64,000 nt of DNA from Sphingopyxis macrogoltabida (lineage in GTDB: Bacteria; Pseudomonadota; Alphaproteobacteria; Sphingomonadales; Sphingomonadaceae): positions 561,001 through 625,000 of the forward strand of contig NZ_CP012700.1 in the NCBI RefSeq assembly GCF_001307295.1, in the 5' to 3' direction. Positions 8,727-16,994 of this stretch are shown here, one piece after another; the first letter of the stretch is position 1; the number at the start of each line of letters is the position of its first letter. The notes beneath the pieces were generated by a model. That model was not told the DNA's origin and ran no database searches. It saw only the letters and a program-made list of their open reading frames with translations. Made by a program: the position numbers and the translations under genes.

Positions 8727-10132
8727 CCGCCACGGGCCACGTTGATGACCGACAATTGGGTATATTCGGCGAGGCCTTCCTCGGACTGTTCGACGCCGAG
8801 GCCGGAGGATTTGACCCCGGCCATCGGAATGTGCGGCCCGATCGCGACATGCTGGTTGACCCATACCGATCCGCTTTCGATCCGGTCGGCGACCGACATT
8901 CCGCGCTCGACGTCGGACGACCAGACCGAAGCACCTAGTCCATAGGGCGATGCGTTCGCGCGCGCGACGACGTCGTCGATGTCCGAATAACGGATGACCG
9001 GCAGGATCGGCCCGAACTGTTCCTCGTCGACGATCTCGTCGCCGTCGGTGACGTCGCGGACGATCGTCGGGCGCAGGAAATAGCCGGCGCGGTCGATGAC
9101 TTCGCCGCCCGCGACGATCGTGCCGTCGCGGCGCGCGCTTTCGAGAAAGGCCTTCACCTTCTCATATTGCGCCTTGTTCTGGATCGGACCGATCTGCGCG
9201 CCCTGCGCCAGCCCGTCATCAACCACCGCGGCCTCGGCAAGCCGCGCCAGCTCGTCGCACATCGCGTCATAGATGCTGTCGTGGACATAGGCGCGCTTGA
9301 TCGCGAGGCAGACCTGCCCGCAGTTCAAAAAGGCGGCGTTGAAAATGCCCTGTGCCGTCGCACGCACATCGACATCGTCGAGCACGATGCCGGGATCGTT
9401 GCCGCCGAGTTCGAGCGTCAGCCGCTTGAGCCCGTCGGCAGCGCTCGCCATGATCTTCTTGCCCGTGGCGGTCGATCCGGTGAAGCCGACCTTGGCGATG
9501 CGCGGGTCGGCGGTGAGGTAACCGCCGAGATCATTGGCGTCGGTGATGATGTTGACGACACCGGCCGGGAAGATGTCGCGGCAGAGCTCGCCGAGCATCA
9601 GCGCGGTGACCGGCGTCGTCGGCGCGGGCTTGAGGACGATCGTGTTCCCAGCGATCACCGCCGGTCCGATCTTCCAGCAGGCGACGAGCAGCGGGAAATT
9701 CCACGCGATGATTCCCGCGACGACGCCGAGCGGCTTGCGGCGGACGCGGATCAGCCCGTCGGCATCGTCCTGGATCGTCCGTTCGGCGATCTGGAGTGTC
9801 GCATAGTGGCGGAGGTAACCCTCGGCCCAGGCGATCTCGCCCTGCGCTTCGGCAAGCGGCTTGCCCTGTTCCTGCGTCAGCGCACGCGCCAGCCTGTCGG
9901 CATTGGCGACGATCGCGTCGGCGAGCTGACTGACCTTGGCCTGCCGCTCGGCCAGCGGCACTTCGGCCCATCCGGGGAAGGCGGTGGCGGCCGCCTCGAT
10001 CGCTTCGTCGGCCTGCCGCTCGGAGGCGCGGGCGACGGTCGCGAATATCTCCTCGGTCGCGGGGTTGATTACGTCCATCGCGTGGTCGCCTTCGACGAGC
10101 TGGCCGCCGATCAGCATTTTGTAATCAGACAT
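8723..10132 (-). CDS. NAD(P)-dependent aldehyde dehydrogenase
   Basis: The 469-residue ALDH-superfamily protein has AWNFP (Asn145), the cofactor motif GFTGSTATGK, general base Glu241 (LELGG) and nucleophile Cys275 (CGQVCLA). The cytoplasmic enzyme would oxidise to a carboxylic acid the aldehyde released by the periplasmic amine dehydrogenase, feeding the two CoA ligases that follow. It lies 13 bp after the TonB-receptor gene and overlaps the next gene by 4 bp. Confidence 0.92.
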   Translation of the reverse strand: MSDYKMLIGGQLVEGDHAMDVINPATEEIFATVARASERQADEAIEAAATAFPGWAEVPLAERQAKVSQLADAIVANADRLARALTQEQGKPLAEAQGEIAWAEGYLRHYATLQIAERTIQDDADGLIRVRRKPLGVVAGIIAWNFPLLVACWKIGPAVIAGNTIVLKPAPTTPVTALMLGELCRDIFPAGVVNIITDANDLGGYLTADPRIAKVGFTGSTATGKKIMASAADGLKRLTLELGGNDPGIVLDDVDVRATAQGIFNAAFLNCGQVCLAIKRAYVHDSIYDAMCDELARLAEAAVVDDGLAQGAQIGPIQNKAQYEKVKAFLESARRDGTIVAGGEVIDRAGYFLRPTIVRDVTDGDEIVDEEQFGPILPVIRYSDIDDVVARANASPYGLGASVWSSDVERGMSVADRIESGSVWVNQHVAIGPHIPMAGVKSSGLGVEQSEEGLAEYTQLSVINVARGG

Positions 10133-10145
10133 CCATTCTCTCCGG

Positions 10146-12364
10146 TCAGAATTTCGTGCCCACGGTCACGCCATAGGTTCGCGGCGTTCCGACATGGTTA
10201 TAGTCGAAGCCGAAGCCCGCGAGCAGGTCGACGCGCGAGGTGAAATAGAATTTGTTGGTCAGGTTCTTGCCCCATACCGACGCCGTCCAGCGCCCGTCGG
10301 CCGACTCCCAGTCGATATGGCCCGAAAGCAGCACATAGCTTTTCTGGCGGAGGCGGGGGATGTTGAGCACTTCGAAATATTGGCTCGATGAATAGTTGAG
10401 GTCGCCGTGCAGGCTGAGCTTGCCGCTGCCGCCGTCGATCACGGTCGCATCGACGCCGCCGGTGAAGGTCAGCTTCGGCGCGTTCGACAGGTTGTTGCCG
10501 CTGACATCGACCCCGCTGACGGTGCCGCGCTTGATCTTGGTATCGAGGATGCCGACCCCGGCGCGCAGCGTGGCCATGTCGGTGGCGCGCACCGTCAGCT
10601 CGGCCTCGCCCCCCAATATCTGTGACCGCGGAATGTTCAGCAACGTCTGCGCGGCGGTTGCCGGATCGACGTTGATGAACTGCTGGTTGCTGTAGGTGTA
10701 GCGGAACCCCGCCATGTTAAGCGTGACGCGGCGGTCGGCGAACTGGCTCTTCAGCCCGAGTTCGAACGCGTCGATCTTTTCGGCCTTCGCGACCGACAGT
10801 TCCGACGGGTCGAAAAAGGCCTGCGCGTTGAAGCTCGGCGCGCGATAGCCGCGGCTGTAGTTGCCATAGACCATGACGTCGGGGTTGATCTTGTAATCGG
10901 CGCCGATCTTCCCCGACAGGTTTTCGGTGCTGTAATCGAGCCGCGACGGCGGGATCAGGTTCATCACCAGCACTTCATTAGGACCAAAGGCATTCGCCTC
11001 GAAATTGCTCTGCACCCCCTTGTCGTGCGTGAAGCGGACGCCGCCGCGCAGGGTCAGCTGGTCGGTGACCTCGAAGCTCATGTCCGAATAGAGCGCATAG
11101 CTTTTCTTGAGCTGGTCGAAGCTGTTGCGGAACAGGCAGCCGAGCGGAAATCCGACCGCGCAATCATTATCGGTGACGCCGGGCAGGCCGTCGGAATCGA
11201 TGTCCTTGCCGATCTCGAACGTCGTCTGGTTATAGACCTTCTCGCGGTTGAAATAGGCGCCGAGGATGAAGTTGAACGGCCCGCCGAAATCGCTGGTGAG
11301 GCGGAGGTCCTGCGCGAATTGCGTAGCCCGGTCGGCATAGGGGATTTCGAGCAGCTCGCTCGCGGTGCCGTCGGTATCTTCGTAGAAGCTCAGCCGTCCC
11401 TTGTCCCACGAGGTGACGCTGGTGATCGCGAGCGCGTCGGAGATATCGATCGTGCCGGTCAGCGATACCGACCAGGTGCGGGCGCGGCGGCGGTCGGTGA
11501 CATTCGCCTCGATCTGGCGGCGGCCGAGACCGGGGCGGTTCACCGCTTCGGGCTGAGCATAGATGCCATAGTTGCGCGGGTTCTGGTAGCTGGTCGAGGC
11601 GCGGAGGACAAAGCGGGCGCTATCGCTCGGTTCGAAAAGCAGGCTGCCGCGCACGCCATATTCGCGGACGCTCGCAAGGTCGGGTTCGCCGGGAAGCTGG
11701 TTCTTGAACCAGCCGTCGGCGCGCGCGAAGGTGAAAGCGACACGCGCCGCCAATGTCTCGCCGAGCGGGACGCTGACCGCACCATTGGCTTCGTAGCGGT
11801 TGTAGTTGCCGTAGCCGAGGTTGAGATAGCCCTCGGTATCGCCGAGCACCGGGGTCCGGCTGATCAGGTTGACCGCGCCGCCGGTGGTGTTCTTGCCGTA
11901 AAGCGTGCCCTGCGGCCCGCGCAGCACCTCGACGCGTTCGAGGTCGTACATGGCGACGCCGAGAAAAGCGAAATTGCCCTTGTAGACTTCGTCATAATAG
12001 GTCGCGACGGGGCTCGCCTGATTGAGGCTGTAGTCCGACATCGACACGCCGCGCAGCGCGAAGATCGGCGTGTTGTCGCCGACGGTCGAAGTGAGCTGGA
12101 GGTTGACGATCTTGCCCGCGAGTTCGTCGGCCTGCGTCACCCGCTGTTTTTCGAGCGAGTCACCGCCGAGCGCGCTGACCGCGATCGGCACGTCCTGCAG
12201 GCGCTCGGACCGCTTCTGCGGGTCACGACGATGTCGGTGCCGTCGGTGGTTTCGGCCACCGCGACTTCGGTCGCGGCCTCCTGCGCCAACGCCGGCGCGG
12301 AAACCCCCGCCATGAGCAAGGCCAGTAGCGGACGCGTGGCGCCGCGCATCATCAGCTTAGTCAT
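10146..12364 (-). pseudogene. TonB-dependent outer-membrane receptor, interrupted by a one-base frameshift
   Basis: The N-terminal 75 codons (from ATG 12364) encode a signal peptide (TRPLLALLMAGVSAPALA) and the start of the typical DIVVT segment. The frame then breaks near 12220. The remaining 681 codons in the other frame encode a plug domain (PIAVSALGGDSLEKQ; RGPQGTLYGKNTTGGAVNL) and the 22-strand barrel, ending in the usual aromatic-F terminus (GVTVGTKF). Restoring one C on the plus strand between 12220 and 12221 gives the family-typical VVTAQKRSERLQDVPIAV. It is therefore either a fresh pseudogene or a sequencing error. The gene is otherwise complete (about 740 codons) and sits inside the amine-oxidation operon, suggesting uptake of a substrate or cofactor. 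Confidence 0.85.
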
Positions 12365-12392
12365 TGAAAATACTCCCCTGTCATTTTTGTTT

Positions 12393-12869
12393 CTATGGCT
12401 TCCCGGCGGGGGCGAAGCGGGCGACCATGCCCGCCCGCACCGCCGCCGCTTCGGTCCGCAGCGGCTTCAGCCGCAACCGGCCCACCTCGGCGGGTGTGTA
12501 GGGTGTGAAATCGCCGGGAACATGCGCGGGATCGAAGCGCAGGAGCGACCAGTTCAGCACTTCGGCCAGCGCCTCGTCCGACAATGCGGCGGTCGCGACG
12601 CCTGGCACCTGCGCCAGATATTCGCGCCCGCCCGGCACCTGCAGGAACTGCGCGACGAACCCCGCCATCGTCGGGGTCGTCTGCGGCGACCCCGTCGCAT
12701 CGGCGCGGTGACAGCCCTGACAGGTCAGGATCCAGTTCTGCCGCGCCCGCGCCGGATTGGCGACGCCCGGCATCGCTGCGGTCTCGCTCGAAGACGGGCT
12801 GCCCGAAACGGGCGTCGCCACGGCCGCCCCGGTCGCCAGCATCAGCGCGGGGACGGCCAGCCATTTCAT
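12393..12869 (-). CDS. Periplasmic monohaem c-type cytochrome (first of two adjacent)
   Basis: The 158-residue protein has a signal peptide (MKWLAVPALMLATGAAVA) and one haem-binding CQGCH (Cys50-Cys53-His54). The body includes TPTMAGFVAQFLQVPGGREYLAQVPG, which resembles other class I cytochromes of dehydrogenase clusters. It overlaps the other cytochrome gene by 4 bp. It probably passes electrons from the amine dehydrogenase toward the terminal oxidase. The methionine ligand is not certain. Confidence 0.85.
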   Translation of the reverse strand: MKWLAVPALMLATGAAVATPVSGSPSSSETAAMPGVANPARARQNWILTCQGCHRADATGSPQTTPTMAGFVAQFLQVPGGREYLAQVPGVATAALSDEALAEVLNWSLLRFDPAHVPGDFTPYTPAEVGRLRLKPLRTEAAAVRAGMVARFAPAGKP

Positions 12870-13309
12870 TTGCCGGCAACGCTCGGTTGGAGACGCCCGA
12901 CCGCGGCGGAATTGAGCGAGGCGCTGCCCGCGCGATATCCCGCGATCTCGCGCGCGGTGAAAGCTTTTGCCGAGCCGCCGCGAACCACATGGTTGAGCAC
13001 CGCCGCGACCTGCGCGTCATTGAGCCCGGCTTGCGCCGGCATCATTCCGCGATAGGCCTTGCCTTCGACCGTGATCGGTCCCGACACGCCGCGGATCACG
13101 ACGAGCGCGAGATAACGGCGTCCGGCGGCGGTTCCGGCCAGCGCCCGGACATCGCTCTTCAGCGGCGGGAAGGCACCGGGAACCCCAGCGCCGTTCGCCA
13201 GATGACACGCCGCGCAGCGCTTGTAGATCGTCGCACCGTCGTCGGCGGCGGTCGCCGGTCCGGCGGCTGTCAGCCCGGCCAGCGCGAAGAGGATCGCCCA
13301 CCGCGTCAT
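12866..13309 (-). CDS. Periplasmic monohaem c-type cytochrome (second)
   Basis: The 147-residue protein has a signal peptide (MTRWAILFALAGLTAAGPAT), a haem motif CAACH (Cys32-Cys35-His36), GAFPPLKSD, and a likely Met ligand in YRGMMPAQAGLND. Its start overlaps the light-chain stop by one base (TGATG), the position where aau clusters carry a small cytochrome. It is the best candidate for the direct electron acceptor of the amine dehydrogenase, since no amicyanin (mauC) gene is present. Confidence 0.87.
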   Translation of the reverse strand: MTRWAILFALAGLTAAGPATAADDGATIYKRCAACHLANGAGVPGAFPPLKSDVRALAGTAAGRRYLALVVIRGVSGPITVEGKAYRGMMPAQAGLNDAQVAAVLNHVVRGGSAKAFTAREIAGYRAGSASLNSAAVGRLQPSVAGK

Positions 13310-13872
13310 CACTGCTGCTCCAGCGCGACGCCGAGGATGACGGCGGTCGAGCAATTGTAGATCGCGCTCGACGTGCCGAGGCACCAGTTGATGTCGTTGT
13401 TCGCCTGCGGGCGGACCATCGGCCGGTCGCGTTCGTTGCGGTTGCAAAGGCAGCGCCCGCATGAGGATTTGCCGCAGCAGTCGTTGTAACTGATGATATA
13501 GGCGCGGTTGTCGGCGGGGTTCTGGCAGGTGCCGATCCAGGTGATCGGCGACATTTCGGTGCCCGGCGGGCAACTGCTCGCGGTGCCGCCGCAGCAACTG
13601 CACAGAAAACCGTCGATCGCGCAATACCGCCAGTAATCGCACTGGGTCTGGTCCCCGGGGTCCTGCGGATTGCCGGTCGTTTGCGGCGCGACGGGATCGC
13701 CGCCGCTATGGCCATGACCCTGAGCCTGCGCCCGCGACACCGGCAAGACAGGAATGACCGCGGCCCCCGTAATTGCGCCGCCGATCAGCGTCAGCAAGCT
13801 GCGCCGCGATGTCGCGCGCGCGACCTGGCGGGTCATTTTTTCGGAAAATTTGTCCAGTCCCGACATATTCAT
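13309..13872 (-). CDS. Amine dehydrogenase light chain (TTQ subunit; MauA/AauA family)
   Basis: This small subunit carries the tryptophan tryptophylquinone (TTQ) cofactor and oxidatively deaminates primary amines in the periplasm. The 187-residue precursor has a twin-arginine-type leader (SRRSLLTLIGG) and a Cys-rich body (CDYWRYCAIDG, CSCCGG, DCCGKSSCGRCLC). By alignment to methylamine dehydrogenase the TTQ residues are Trp112 (ITWIGTC) and Trp163 (DINWCLG), and the catalytic Asp is Asp131 (YNDCCG). Asp87 is also kept. The conserved Thr near the C-terminus appears as Ser175 (NCST). It lies 25 bp downstream of mauD. The substrate is not directly readable; the operon layout favours an aromatic amine. 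Confidence 0.93.
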   Translation of the reverse strand: MNMSGLDKFSEKMTRQVARATSRRSLLTLIGGAITGAAVIPVLPVSRAQAQGHGHSGGDPVAPQTTGNPQDPGDQTQCDYWRYCAIDGFLCSCCGGTASSCPPGTEMSPITWIGTCQNPADNRAYIISYNDCCGKSSCGRCLCNRNERDRPMVRPQANNDINWCLGTSSAIYNCSTAVILGVALEQQ

Positions 13873-13897
13873 CCCCTTCTTGTCGCGGCGTGCGCGA

Positions 13898-14488
13898 TCA
13901 ACCGCGCGCGAGATATTCCTGGATCGACGCGACGCGGCGTTCCTTGGCTTCGAACAGGCTTTCGAGATGCTCGCGGTTGTTGACGAGGCCGAGCGAGGCG
14001 ATGTTGCCGTCCTCGTCGATCAGCACGGCATAAGGCAGCTTCGATACGCCGAGCGACCGGCCGAGCTCCTCGGACAGCACATAGTCGAAGCCCGTCAGCC
14101 CCTCGGCCATCGCCAGCCGGCGATGGGCCGCGGCGTCGCCGTCGCTTGCCAGCACCACATCGAGCCAGCCGCGCTCGGCGCCGCTTGCCGAACGGACGAC
14201 GGGCAAAAGCGTCTTGCACACCGGACAGTCGGGCGAGAGGAAGAAGATGAGCTGGCCGCGGCGCTGCCGCTTGCCCCCGATCGCGACCTGCCGCCCGTCG
14301 AGGGTTTCGAGCGTCATTTCGGGCGCCTTGTCGCCGACATTGACCTTCTGGTGCAGCGTCAGCGCACCCGCCGGGGCAATGCGTTCGTGCAGTACGCCGA
14401 CCTGCCGGGCGAGCGCCGCGACGAGGACGCCGAGGACCCCGACGGCGATCCACAGTAGGATTTGTGAAGCAAGGAAGAATCCGGTCAT
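13898..14488 (-). CDS. mauD: Amine dehydrogenase maturation thioredoxin-like protein MauD
   Basis: The 196-residue protein has an N-terminal membrane anchor (FFLASQILLWIAVGVLGVLV) and a thioredoxin-like domain with a CPVC active site (Cys88, Cys91; FFLSPDCPVCKTLLP). MauD is required for correct disulfide formation in the light chain, which here has many Cys. Its start overlaps the mauE stop by 4 bp. Confidence 0.92.
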   Translation of the reverse strand: MTGFFLASQILLWIAVGVLGVLVAALARQVGVLHERIAPAGALTLHQKVNVGDKAPEMTLETLDGRQVAIGGKRQRRGQLIFFLSPDCPVCKTLLPVVRSASGAERGWLDVVLASDGDAAAHRRLAMAEGLTGFDYVLSEELGRSLGVSKLPYAVLIDEDGNIASLGLVNNREHLESLFEAKERRVASIQEYLARG

Positions 14489-15003
14489 CGGGCAGCACTC
14501 CGGCTGGTGGCGGGAAGATGGGCGATTTCGCCGGCTGCGAAGAGCAGCGCGACAAAGGCGAGGGCGGTGAGGATCGACTGGATGTCGAAGCCGCCGCCCC
14601 CCACGGGAGAGATGATGAGGACAAGCGCGCCGGCGGCGAGCGCGATCGCGCGGCCGATGACGAAGAGGCCGATCCCGCGCCGCGGCTTGCCGAAATCGCA
14701 CCCGCAGTCGATCGTGCCGTCGCCGCGCCGCCGCGCCGCAAACAGTGCGGCGGCGTAAAGCGACCACAGCAGTGCAGCGAGCAATGCGCCGGTCGGTCGC
14801 GAAGCCGGAAAGAGCAGCGCGAGCGCCGCGGTCGCCTCGATCGCGGCGGCCGCCATCGTGACGGGCATGGCGACGGCCGGGTTCAGCCGCAGTAATCCGG
14901 CGGTTGCTCGCGTCAGCCGGGTTGGGTGGGAGAGCTTGTGCGCCGCCGAAGTGCCGAGCATCGTTGCCAGAAACAGGGTGAGGACGGAAAGGGCCGTAGC
15001 CAT
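14485..15003 (-). CDS. mauE: Amine dehydrogenase maturation membrane protein MauE
   Basis: The 172-residue integral membrane protein has about four hydrophobic segments, a His near the N-terminus (AHKLSHP) and the conserved redox-like DCGCDFG motif. MauE works with MauD in processing and folding the TTQ subunit in the periplasm. Its start overlaps the heavy-chain stop by one base and its end overlaps mauD by 4 bp. Confidence 0.9.
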   Translation of the reverse strand: MATALSVLTLFLATMLGTSAAHKLSHPTRLTRATAGLLRLNPAVAMPVTMAAAAIEATAALALLFPASRPTGALLAALLWSLYAAALFAARRRGDGTIDCGCDFGKPRRGIGLFVIGRAIALAAGALVLIISPVGGGGFDIQSILTALAFVALLFAAGEIAHLPATSRSAAR

Positions 15004-16169
15004 CAGCGCGCTGCCGTCATCGTCATCGGATCGTGCACGACGCTGGCAACCGTCCGGACGAATGCGCCGCTCGCCGCGTCATAGACGTCGAGCGATCCGT
15101 CTGTACGCGACGCGACAAGCAATGGCTTTTGCTGTTGCGTCGCTTCGATCGACAGGCTGTGGTTCTTGAGCGCGATGCGGCGGACCAGCGTCTTTGCCTT
15201 GGGGTCGATGACCCACGCCTCGGTGCCGCCGTCCTTGTGCGATCCTTCGACGCCCTTGGGGTTCATCAGCACGTAGAGCAGCCCGGCGCGGTCGGCCGAG
15301 ATGACCTGCCAGCCGGCGGGGCGCCATTCGGGTTCGCCGCCTGCCTGCGGCGGGATCGCGAAACTGCCGAGGTCTTTCGCTGCGGCTCCCGCAAAATCGA
15401 TCGCGCGCAAATTGCCCTTGAAGCTGACGAACCAGCCCGTCCGCCCGACCATCGCCGGGGTCATGAACAGCGGGTCGTCGTCGATATCGTTGAACGCCTC
15501 GCTGGTGACCGCCGGTCCGGCCTTGCCGGCGGCGTCGAGCGCGATGCTGGTCATCGTGCCGTCGGCGCAGAGCGAAGTGAAACCGCGCGGCCCGGTCGGA
15601 TAGACGAGCGAGCAGCCCGGCAGGTCGATGTCCGACAATATCTTGCGGCCATCCAGGTCGACGACGGTCACCGACGATCCGGGCGTGAAGTTGAAGACCA
15701 GCGCCCATTTTTCGTCGTTGGTCAGTTGCAGGCTGTTGCGCAGCGTGACGAACAGGCCGCGCTTGCCGCCGGGCAGCACGATCTCGTCCTTCGGAGCCAG
15801 CGTTTTCGTATCCCAGATGGTGATGACGTCGGTGCGATCGCCGCGGGTCAGCCGCGAATAGAAGGTTTCGCTGACATAGATTTCGGCGCGCGTCGTCGAC
15901 GGCAGGATGTTGCCGAACTGCGCGACGGGGATCTGGCCGCGCAGATTGTGGTTTGCGGCGGCGACATCGACGATCGCGGCGCGCCCGTCGGGCAGGCTGT
16001 TGAAGTGCAGGTCGTGCACGAAAACCCAGCTATCGGGATAGCGTTCGGGCAATTCGGAAACGGTCGGGACCGGCTCCTCAGGCAGCGGCTGCGGAAAATT
16101 TTGTGCGCCCGCCGCGCTGGCTGACATCAGCAACATGGCAAAAGCCGCCATTCGATCGACGCGCGCCAT
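15003..16169 (-). CDS. Amine dehydrogenase heavy chain (MauB/AauB family)
   Basis: This 388-residue periplasmic large subunit forms the seven-bladed propeller that holds the TTQ light chains in an alpha2beta2 enzyme. It has a signal peptide (FAMLLMSASAAGAQ) and blade-like repeats, for example DVITIWDTKTLAPKDEIVLPGG, SSVTVVDLDGRKILSDIDLPGC and TEAWVIDPKAKTLVRRIAL. It is the first gene of a ten-gene operon running to 5464, with the promoter and operator-like palindrome immediately upstream. It could be methylamine- or aralkylamine-type; order B-E-D-A-cytochrome without mauF/G matches aau clusters. Confidence 0.92.
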   Translation of the reverse strand: MARVDRMAAFAMLLMSASAAGAQNFPQPLPEEPVPTVSELPERYPDSWVFVHDLHFNSLPDGRAAIVDVAAANHNLRGQIPVAQFGNILPSTTRAEIYVSETFYSRLTRGDRTDVITIWDTKTLAPKDEIVLPGGKRGLFVTLRNSLQLTNDEKWALVFNFTPGSSVTVVDLDGRKILSDIDLPGCSLVYPTGPRGFTSLCADGTMTSIALDAAGKAGPAVTSEAFNDIDDDPLFMTPAMVGRTGWFVSFKGNLRAIDFAGAAAKDLGSFAIPPQAGGEPEWRPAGWQVISADRAGLLYVLMNPKGVEGSHKDGGTEAWVIDPKAKTLVRRIALKNHSLSIEATQQQKPLLVASRTDGSLDVYDAASGAFVRTVASVVHDPMTMTAAR

Positions 16170-16217
16170 TCCGGCCTCCCTGATTCAATCCCCGGGGCTC
16201 TTGTGGCCCGCATTTGA

Positions 16218-16246
16218 AAATTATGCGTTCGACTAACTTTAGTCAA
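16218..16246 (-). promoter_or_regulatory. Promoter of the amine dehydrogenase operon with TetR-type operator
   Basis: On the minus strand TTGACT (16246-16241) serves as -35, and TAATTT/CATAAT (16218-16225) serves as -10 with about 15-17 bp between. The -35 is embedded in a palindrome, GACTAAAGTTAGTC on the minus strand (16231-16244, 6-bp arms, 2-bp centre). This is a likely binding site for the divergent TetR regulator, which would block the promoter directly. Confidence 0.55.
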
Positions 16247-16315
16247 GTGAGTAAAGTCGGACACTTGTCCGGCGAGGGCGAACTGGCTAGGCGGAGGGGA
16301 GGAGGCCCTAAAAAA

Positions 16316-16975
16316 GTGACCAATTTCATCGTTCCCGACCTGAAGATCACGCCGCGGACGGGGGGGTATGCGCGGGGTCAGGATGGCTTTGAGCAGATAT
16401 TGCGGTCGGCGCTGACGCTGTTGGTCGATCAGGGCGCATCGGCGCTGACGCTGCGCCGAATCGCCACCGAATCGGGAATGAACGTCGGCAGCCTCAACTA
16501 TTATTTCAAATCGAAGGACGACCTGATTCGCGAACTGCTGAATGCGGTGATCAGCAGTTACGAGGAAGCGTTCGACGAGATCATCCACGAGCCCGGCGCA
16601 AGCGCCGAGGCGCGGCTCGAGAATCTGGTCGAGCTCATCCTCGAGGATATCACGACGAAGAAGACGACGCGCTTCTTTCCCGAACTCTGGGCGATGGCGA
16701 ACCATGACGGCTTCGTTCACGACCGGATGAACGAGCTTTACGAACGTGCGCGCGTATCGCTCAACGAACTGATCGCGGAGATCAACCCCAGCCTGTCGGG
16801 CGAAGCGCGCGAAATACTGGCGCTGTTCATTTCCGCGTCAATGGAGGGAATGACGGTCTTCGCGGGCTATGAGAAGCCCTGGGCCGCGCGGATGCCGGTC
16901 CTGCAGGCGCTCGCCAAAAAATCCTTCATCGAGCTGGTGAAAAATCTGCGGTCCGAAGACCTGAAAGTCGAATAG
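16316..16975 (+). CDS. TetR/AcrR-family regulator of the amine dehydrogenase operon
   Basis: A TetR helix-turn-helix lies at residues 18-65 (QILRSALTLLVDQGASALTLRRIATESGMNVGSLNYYF), followed by an all-helical ligand domain. The GTG at 16316 is chosen because GGAGG lies 10 bp upstream. Earlier in-frame starts (TTG 16214, ATG 16223) would run through the operator region. It is divergent from the heavy-chain gene and is the obvious candidate local regulator. The ligand (amine, aldehyde or acyl-CoA) is unknown. Confidence 0.85.
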   Translation: MTNFIVPDLKITPRTGGYARGQDGFEQILRSALTLLVDQGASALTLRRIATESGMNVGSLNYYFKSKDDLIRELLNAVISSYEEAFDEIIHEPGASAEARLENLVELILEDITTKKTTRFFPELWAMANHDGFVHDRMNELYERARVSLNELIAEINPSLSGEAREILALFISASMEGMTVFAGYEKPWAARMPVLQALAKKSFIELVKNLRSEDLKVE

Positions 16976-16994
16976 CCGGCTCTGCTCTGCTGCG

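Noticed and set aside
12393..13309. One of the two cytochromes as MauG
   Set aside because: Each has a single CxxCH haem motif and is under 160 residues, while MauG is a dihaem protein of more than 300 residues.
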